From Planctomycetota bacterium (lineage in GTDB: Bacteria > Planctomycetota > Phycisphaerae > UBA1845 > CAIVHJ01): 18,599 nucleotides of DNA. The stretch's first letter is position 1, and every line of letters starts with the position of its first letter. Below the pieces are notes generated by a model that worked only from the letters and a program-made list of their open reading frames with translations, was not told the DNA's origin and ran no database searches. This document shows positions 14,241-18,599 of the stretch, in pieces. The translations under genes and the position numbers were made by a program. Where the stretch lies: positions 1 through 18,599 of the forward strand of contig JACZTW010000027.1 in the NCBI GenBank assembly GCA_022573485.1, in the 5' to 3' direction.

Positions 14241-15620
14241 TCACTCCGACCTAACTGCACGGGGACCGGCCTGGGCATCAAAGAAATTGAAGATCAGGCT
14301 GAAGTAGTAGGCCCGGGAGTACGCCGCGAAGCCGACATGTCCGCCGCCGCGCAGAATCAGCGCCGCCACGTTCGGGTTGCTCGTGCGGGTGATCAAGTCC
14401 GCCAGATCCTGCGCCGGAACCAACGGATCGTTGGCTGCTTGCACGATCAGCACCGGCACGCCGGCACACTCCAGCTTGTCGCCCGCGGGCTTGGAACCAT
14501 AAGGCAGCAGCCGCAAGTAAGTCAGGCCATGCTGCATGGCGTCCGTGATCGTGAAGCCCCAGTTATCAATCTCCTGGCGGATCAAGTCCCGCAAGCTGCC
14601 GGTGACCGCCGGATGCTCTTTGACCTGCTGGCGCAATCGCAGCGTATCCTGAAAGGCCGCCAGGACCGGTTCGAAGAGCGGCGAGCGTGGGCGATCCAAC
14701 TGGTCAATGAGATCCTCGAAACGCAACACCGGTGAAAACGCCAGCACGCCGGCAGTGTAGTGACGTCGCTCGGACACCTCCTGCGCGTACTCGGCCAGTT
14801 CCGGCGCCACGCTCGGATCATTGGTCGGCCGGCAGTCGGCCCAGGCAGTCAACAAGGCGATGTTGCCGCCCCAACAGAATCCGATGAGCCCGGTTCGCTG
14901 AACCTCCGGACGCCTTTCAAGCCACTCCGACACCAGCAATAGGTCTTGCGTCTCATACACACCCCACGCATTGGGCACGCCGGGGTACCGCGCCTCCGTT
15001 TGCCCACAGGCCCGCAGTTCCAGAGCCAGCACATGAAAGCCATCATCGCGCAGGGCGATCGACAGGTCTCGCGTGCGCATTACACCGTTGTCGCCGAGCA
15101 ACCCCGGCAGTACGACGATGCAATCCGCCTGTACTGGCTGGCCTGATTCATCGGTGACGAGTCCCAACCGACCCGCCAATTCCAGATCCGGGGTGATTGG
15201 AATCCAGACGTCTTCGAACTCCGGCCACGCGGGCAGTTCACCGAACGTCAACTGGGCCGATGCCAGGTGGGCAGTGTGCATCAAGCCGTCCAGATTGCCC
15301 AGCAGCGTGTCCAGATCGTCGAAGCGCAATTTGAAATGATCGAGAACACGCGTAGGTTGACCGTCACCGTTCGACAGCGCCGCTGTCAACAAAGCCGTGT
15401 GCCGCTCCCGCGGAAGCAAGTGTTGCAGCTCAGCATGAGCATCCACGATCCATGCGCGAGCGGATACCCGAGCCGCCTCGGGCGGTTGAAAGCGAACGAT
15501 GTCATGTGCCACTACAGGGTAGGATCTTTCCGAAAAGCAACCGGCAAGTATCACGATTTGCCACGAGAAGCAGAGCAAATACAACACTCGGCATCTGCGA
15601 TAAATGACGGGGGCGTTCAC
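14241..15620 (-). CDS. Lipoprotein alpha/beta hydrolase with Cys nucleophile
   Basis: From the GTG at 15620 the product has 459 residues. The N-terminus is a lipoprotein signal ending in VILAGC, with Cys28 as the lipidated residue. The hydrolase fold begins around residue 160 (CIVVLPGLLGDNGVMRTRD). Its nucleophile elbow is GFCWGGN, with Cys249 in place of the usual Ser; Asp398 (AANDPLV) and His428 (GGGHVGF) complete a triad. Overall it resembles the YheT/COG0429 group of esterase-like proteins, but Cys elbows are known from dienelactone hydrolases and PHA synthases, so the chemistry may differ. Substrate unknown; location probably the periplasmic face of a membrane. The frame is open to an ATG at 15656, but a near-consensus promoter at 15628-15656 places +1 at the GTG, which is therefore preferred. 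It converges on the phosphatase gene with a three-nt gap. Confidence 0.82.
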   Translation of the reverse strand: MNAPVIYRRCRVLYLLCFSWQIVILAGCFSERSYPVVAHDIVRFQPPEAARVSARAWIVDAHAELQHLLPRERHTALLTAALSNGDGQPTRVLDHFKLRFDDLDTLLGNLDGLMHTAHLASAQLTFGELPAWPEFEDVWIPITPDLELAGRLGLVTDESGQPVQADCIVVLPGLLGDNGVMRTRDLSIALRDDGFHVLALELRACGQTEARYPGVPNAWGVYETQDLLLVSEWLERRPEVQRTGLIGFCWGGNIALLTAWADCRPTNDPSVAPELAEYAQEVSERRHYTAGVLAFSPVLRFEDLIDQLDRPRSPLFEPVLAAFQDTLRLRQQVKEHPAVTGSLRDLIRQEIDNWGFTITDAMQHGLTYLRLLPYGSKPAGDKLECAGVPVLIVQAANDPLVPAQDLADLITRTSNPNVAALILRGGGHVGFAAYSRAYYFSLIFNFFDAQAGPRAVRSE

Positions 15621-15632
15621 GCCGAGTACTAT
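15604..15632 (+). promoter_or_regulatory. Membrane-protein promoter (plus-strand half of a bidirectional promoter)
   Basis: ATGACG (15604-15609) and TACTAT (15627-15632) match four of six positions each, with a 17-nt spacer. The ATG at 15641 lies nine nt after the -10 element, near the expected +1. This -10 overlaps the opposite-strand -10 by five bases, so one symmetric element (TACTATA) would serve both directions. Confidence 0.5.
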
Positions 15633-15656
15633 AGGCACGCATGAACATCGCGTCAA
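15628..15656 (-). promoter_or_regulatory. Hydrolase promoter (minus-strand half of a bidirectional promoter)
   Basis: TTGACG (15651-15656) and TATAGT (15628-15633) each match five of six consensus positions and are exactly 17 nt apart. The GTG at 15620 begins eight nt after the -10 element, so the message would be leaderless or nearly so. The -35 element lies inside the first codons of the divergent membrane-protein gene. Confidence 0.6.
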
Positions 15657-17782
15657 TTGACACGCCCGCTGCGCGTTCGCCCGCCCGCCGGCATGCGCTC
15701 GCTGTATTGGTCATCATCGGCGTCACGTTGCTGGCGCACGTCTGGAGCTTGGGCGACGAATTGGTTCTTGACGATCACTTGCATCAATACGCGCTTCGCG
15801 AGGCTCAGTGGTCGTTCACAAGTCTTATTGACAGTGCAACGATCGAACCGGCGCGGTTCATTCACGCCTGGTGGCAGGACAAAACAGTGCGCTGGGACTA
15901 CACGCGGCCGGTCACCATGGCGTGGACGAAAGCGCTGCGGTCGCTTACCGGCAGCAGCATCACCGCTCAACACGTGTCGGTGCTCGCGTGGCACGCCTGC
16001 TGCTGCGTGCTGGTTTACGGCCTTGGCTACCAAATCACACGGCGGCGGTCGTGGTCGCTGTTTGCTGCAGTCGTTTTCGTGATCTACCCGCACAACGCCT
16101 ATGCGGTCAGTTGGCTGGCCTCGCAGAACGCCGTCATGCAGACAACACTGACGCTCGCGGCGTTGTTATGCTACGTGCGGGCATCGAAACTATCGCTCCA
16201 TCAAGGAGCCGCAGGCTTTAGCCTGCGCGAATCACCAAATGCAAGCAGTGCATCAAATCGTCGAACAATCGCGCAGGCTAAAGCCTGCGGCTCCTTGGGG
16301 ATTTGTGCTTTCGGAGTAGCACTGGTGCTGTTCGCATGCGGACTGTTCTGCCGTGAAAACGCAGTCGTGTTTCCGTTTCTGGCCATGGCGTTCGACTTCG
16401 GTTTCGGTGGGCGGGAACACTTGAAGCGCCGTTGGAAGGCCCACGCCCTGATGCTGGCGCTCGCCGGGGCGTTTGCGTTGTGGCGAATCAACTTGTTCGA
16501 CAGCCACGTTCCCACGGCCTACCTCCGCCGGCCAGATGACTGGAGTTACGTGCCATGGTATTTGGCCAAGCTGCTGCACTATCTGGCCTGCGTGGTCTGG
16601 CAGGCGCCGCTGTTCGTCGGCCCGACGCGCTATCGCAACCCGTTCATCGAGTCCACTGCCGACTGCATGCTGATGGTAACGATCGTGCTGGTTTTCGGAT
16701 GCGGCTACGCACTGGCCTGCCGACGGATACGCGGCTGGTGGATCTGGCCCGCGTGGATTCTGCTGTCGGTGCTGCCCGTCGTGCCGTTTCTCGCCACGCC
16801 GCACATGGCCTACATGGCGGGCGTCGGCTTTGTGATCGCACTGATCCTCAAGCCGGCCACAGCCCCGCCCAGTCAATCGCGAGTCAGCCGCGGCGTCGCC
16901 ATCGGGATGCTTTTGCTCTCCATTGGGTCGTTTAGTGTGTATCGCTTGTGCTGGCGCGGCGTCGTCGCCGCCGAACACTATACGATCGCTCAAATGACCG
17001 CGAATCCTCCCCCGCCACCGGACAGCGACATTTTCATCATCAACTTGCCCTTGGCCAATATATACTTGCCGCTGAACCTCGAAAAAGCGTGGAACATCCC
17101 TGCCGACGCTTTACGAACGCATGTGCTGACCTATGCCCCGCATCCATTGATCGCCCCGAAGTTCGTCCAAGGAGCCGCAGGCTTCAGCCTGCGCGATTCC
17201 ATGGACGATCGAACCGACACCGACGAACACCGAGCCGCGGGCTTCAGTCTGCGCGGATTATCGAACAGCGAGAATCTTGCCGGCGTTACCTCGATCGAGC
17301 AGATTAACGCGCATTCGTTCACGATCGCCATCGAGCCCGACAAGCCGGGCCTCCCTACTCAAAGCTACTTCTCAGGATTGCTCGGCCGCCTGCTGACCGA
17401 CGACATGCGCGAGGCAGGACAGTTCCGGCAAGGAGAGATCGTCCGCGGCGAGTTGTTCGATGCCGAGATTCTGGAGACACGCGACGACGGGGTAGCGAAG
17501 ATCATGTTTACATTCGAGAGACCCCTGGCCGATCCGCGCCAAGCCTTCTACATCATCACCGAAGACTGCCCCGGCGCGGAAGTGAAGTTCCACGCGAATC
17601 CCGAGCAGGGCGACTGGTCGCCGGAGATGGTGGGCAGTGCCCACCCTACGATCGAATGCCGCGATCTCCCAGAAGCTCCCAAACTCCGCCGCAAACGCAA
17701 CATGCTCTTCTCAATCCTCGACATCACCGGCAAGATCATCCGAACGGACCTCTATCTGACCGGCGGCGATCCTCGCAACTGA
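15641..17782 (+). CDS. Polytopic GT-C-like membrane protein with repeat-derived insertions
   Basis: The 713-residue product has about eleven hydrophobic segments in its first 430 residues (the first at 18-36) and a soluble C-terminal part. After the first helix comes LVLDDHLHQY, with the paired Asp typical of GT-C glycosyltransferases, which move sugars from lipid carriers outside the membrane; IYPHNAYAVSWLASQNA also resembles this superfamily and TMTC-like proteins. A glycosyltransferase role is inferred, not proven. Three stretches are encoded by palindromic repeats: residues about 187-219 (GAAGFSLR, then the reverse copy read as AQAKACGSLG) in a loop between two helices; about 509-540 (AAGFSLR twice); and about 663-669 (VGSAHPT). 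The frame stays open through all of them. The ATG has no Shine-Dalgarno sequence but sits nine nt after a -10-like element. The gene is divergent from the hydrolase. Confidence 0.78.
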   Translation: MNIASIDTPAARSPARRHALAVLVIIGVTLLAHVWSLGDELVLDDHLHQYALREAQWSFTSLIDSATIEPARFIHAWWQDKTVRWDYTRPVTMAWTKALRSLTGSSITAQHVSVLAWHACCCVLVYGLGYQITRRRSWSLFAAVVFVIYPHNAYAVSWLASQNAVMQTTLTLAALLCYVRASKLSLHQGAAGFSLRESPNASSASNRRTIAQAKACGSLGICAFGVALVLFACGLFCRENAVVFPFLAMAFDFGFGGREHLKRRWKAHALMLALAGAFALWRINLFDSHVPTAYLRRPDDWSYVPWYLAKLLHYLACVVWQAPLFVGPTRYRNPFIESTADCMLMVTIVLVFGCGYALACRRIRGWWIWPAWILLSVLPVVPFLATPHMAYMAGVGFVIALILKPATAPPSQSRVSRGVAIGMLLLSIGSFSVYRLCWRGVVAAEHYTIAQMTANPPPPPDSDIFIINLPLANIYLPLNLEKAWNIPADALRTHVLTYAPHPLIAPKFVQGAAGFSLRDSMDDRTDTDEHRAAGFSLRGLSNSENLAGVTSIEQINAHSFTIAIEPDKPGLPTQSYFSGLLGRLLTDDMREAGQFRQGEIVRGELFDAEILETRDDGVAKIMFTFERPLADPRQAFYIITEDCPGAEVKFHANPEQGDWSPEMVGSAHPTIECRDLPEAPKLRRKRNMLFSILDITGKIIRTDLYLTGGDPRN
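16202..16297. repeat. Perfect 29-bp inverted pair of REP-like palindromes
   Basis: The unit at 16202-16230 and the unit at 16269-16297 are exact reverse complements over 29 bases, separated by 38 bases. Each unit contains its own hairpin, CGCAGGCT-TT-AGCCTGCG (8-bp stem, 2-base loop). The layout is like paired REP/BIME elements. Both copies lie inside the membrane-protein gene and are translated. No REP-associated transposase gene is in the window. Confidence 0.85.
17168..17257 (+). repeat. Direct pair of the same REP-like palindrome
   Basis: The copy at 17168-17196 differs from the unit at 16202-16230 by one base, in the hairpin loop (TC instead of TT). The copy at 17232-17257 is more diverged: its stem CGCGGGCT/AGTCTGCG keeps pairing as RNA through two G-U pairs. 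Both read in the same direction and are translated as AAGFSLR within the membrane-protein gene. Confidence 0.8.
17629..17650. repeat. Second palindromic repeat family, GGTGGGC-AGT-GCCCACC
   Basis: A perfect 7-bp stem with a 3-base loop at 17629-17645 is followed by CTACG. I recall near-identical GGTGGGCAnTGCCCACCCTACG elements as dispersed repeats in several bacterial genomes, but could not check this. It is read in frame as VGSAHPT near the end of the membrane protein. Only one copy is present in the window. Confidence 0.5.
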
Positions 17783-18134
17783 GAGTTCGAGATTTGAACA
17801 CTGGTGCGTCCATATGAGCCGAGCGCGCGACGGAGAATTCAAGGACGGCGTCTGCTCTCCAGATGAATCCTGGAAATCAGTGCGAAATGTCATTACTCCT
17901 TTCCCAGGCGGTAGTTAGGTTGATTTCCTGCGATTCCAATGCCCGTGCCCGCTGAGATTTTTGTCCTCTCTCTGCATCCTTTTGCGTTTAGTCAAATGAA
18001 CAGATTGTCTGGTCACAGGGCGAGACGTACTATTGTTACGCCCATCCCACAACACGGAGATGATCTGCCCGGCATTGCGAACGGATGCGATCAAGAATCA
18101 CGACCATTATTCGCCCGGAAAGAAGGAGAATGCG
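17783..18134. other. Intergenic region with a candidate promoter only
   Basis: These 352 bases hold no convincing gene. A plus-strand frame at 17939-18214 overlaps the start of the next lipoprotein gene in another frame and lacks a ribosome-binding site. No terminator hairpin with a T-run was found after the membrane-protein stop. A promoter-like pair at 18005-18033 is the only signal seen. Confidence 0.5.
18005..18033 (+). promoter_or_regulatory. Putative promoter of the terminal lipoprotein gene
   Basis: TTGTCT (18005-18010) and TACTAT (18028-18033) are 17 nt apart, each matching four of six consensus positions. Transcription would begin near 18040, giving a leader of about 95 nt before the ATG at 18135, unlike the leaderless arrangement proposed for the two genes to its left. 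Confidence 0.35.
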
Positions 18135-18599
18135 ATGAAGAAAAAGGGACAAATCGCCCGCATGTTGATCACCTTTGTGTGCGGATTGAGCGGTTGCGGT
18201 GGCACTTTCGATGAGACCGGAAGCACCTCTATCGTGGGCGTCGATGAGGATCACGTATTTAGTAGGCATTTCGAAACGTACTCAGGATGGGAAGTGCTGC
18301 CATCATCCCTTTGGTCCGTGGACATCGACAGCGGGCAGACCCGACGCATTCAGGACGCAACGATTCAGGCTGGTCCACAGGCGGGAGGTGACTTCTATGT
18401 CACGGAGCTGAAACGAGGCGATGGCACTCGTGGTCGATTGGTCGGCGTACAAATCAGCACCGGCCGACGTATGGTGATCCACGAGCGTGATCTCAATTGG
18501 GGAACTTCATTCGACACACAACATTTGCTCGACGGTGATCGTGTCCTCTTGCTTGTAGGTGCAGAACTCATTTTGTACGACTTGGTTGCTGGTTCGGTC
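18135..18599 (+). CDS. Lipoprotein, partial (runs off the window end)
   Basis: An ATG at 18135, preceded by AAGGAGAA at 18123-18130, opens a frame that stays open for 155 codons to the last base of the window. The N-terminus is a lipoprotein signal: basic MKKKGQIAR, a hydrophobic stretch, then LSGC with Cys21 as the likely lipidated residue. The mature part contains repeated strand-turn patterns (SVDIDSGQTRRI, VQISTGRRMVIHE, LILYDLVAGSV) like beta-propeller blades. The fold and function cannot be settled from the visible part. It was too incomplete to be listed as a closed reading frame, but the ribosome-binding site and signal peptide make it convincing. Confidence 0.8.
   Translation, partial: MKKKGQIARMLITFVCGLSGCGGTFDETGSTSIVGVDEDHVFSRHFETYSGWEVLPSSLWSVDIDSGQTRRIQDATIQAGPQAGGDFYVTELKRGDGTRGRLVGVQISTGRRMVIHERDLNWGTSFDTQHLLDGDRVLLLVGAELILYDLVAGSV

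Noticed and set aside
16202..17257. CRISPR-like reading of the four AGGCTTTAGCCT repeats
   Set aside because: Spacing is irregular (38 bp, then about 870 bp, then 35 bp), orientation is mixed, and the copies lie within a coding frame without cas genes; REP-like elements fit better.

Overview
The window reads as a piece of a Gram-negative-type bacterial chromosome, most likely a member of the Planctomycetota. This is an inference from gene content: an HPF-EIIA-HPr-Enzyme I cluster, a stand-alone DUF2344 protein coupled to an RNase E/G gene, a DUF502 membrane protein, a PTPMT1-like phosphatase, three predicted lipoproteins, and short palindromic repeats translated in frame inside a coding sequence. 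No rRNA, tRNA, CRISPR array, transposase, integrase or phage gene was recognised.

Layout. (1) 1-2606, minus strand: an orphan membrane-anchored protein; a 55-residue basic ORF with a strong Shine-Dalgarno sequence; a short ORF that looks like the start of a KdsC-type HAD phosphatase joined to the end of a branched-chain amino-acid binding protein; and a YfcE-type metallophosphoesterase. (2) 2926-7056, plus strand: a DUF502 membrane protein, then hpf, a PtsN-like EIIA, HPr and Enzyme I. No sugar permease is present, which suggests a regulatory PTS. (3) 7196-9702, plus strand: a DUF2344 protein overlapping an Rne/Rng ribonuclease. (4) 11931 down to 9679, minus strand: trpS-scpA-ridA, a compact run whose last gene overlaps the 3' end of the RNase gene tail to tail. 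(5) 12107-18599: envelope-type genes. These are a lipoprotein phosphodiesterase of the alkaline phosphatase superfamily, a PTPMT1-like dual-specificity phosphatase overlapping it by 128 nt, a convergent lipoprotein alpha/beta hydrolase with a Cys nucleophile, a divergent polytopic GT-C-like membrane protein, and the start of another lipoprotein cut by the window end.

The points most worth a second look are all in the last 6 kb or the first 2 kb. The hydrolase and the membrane protein appear to be driven by one symmetric promoter whose two -10 elements overlap on opposite strands, with both start codons at about the expected +1 positions (leaderless messages). The membrane protein gene carries two families of palindromic repeats that are read through as protein, including a perfect 29-bp inverted pair. 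The phosphodiesterase and phosphatase genes share 128 nt in different frames. The KdsC/binding-protein chimera looks like the scar of a deletion. Start codons were chosen by eye from Shine-Dalgarno sequences, promoter positions and family starts; several are GTG.
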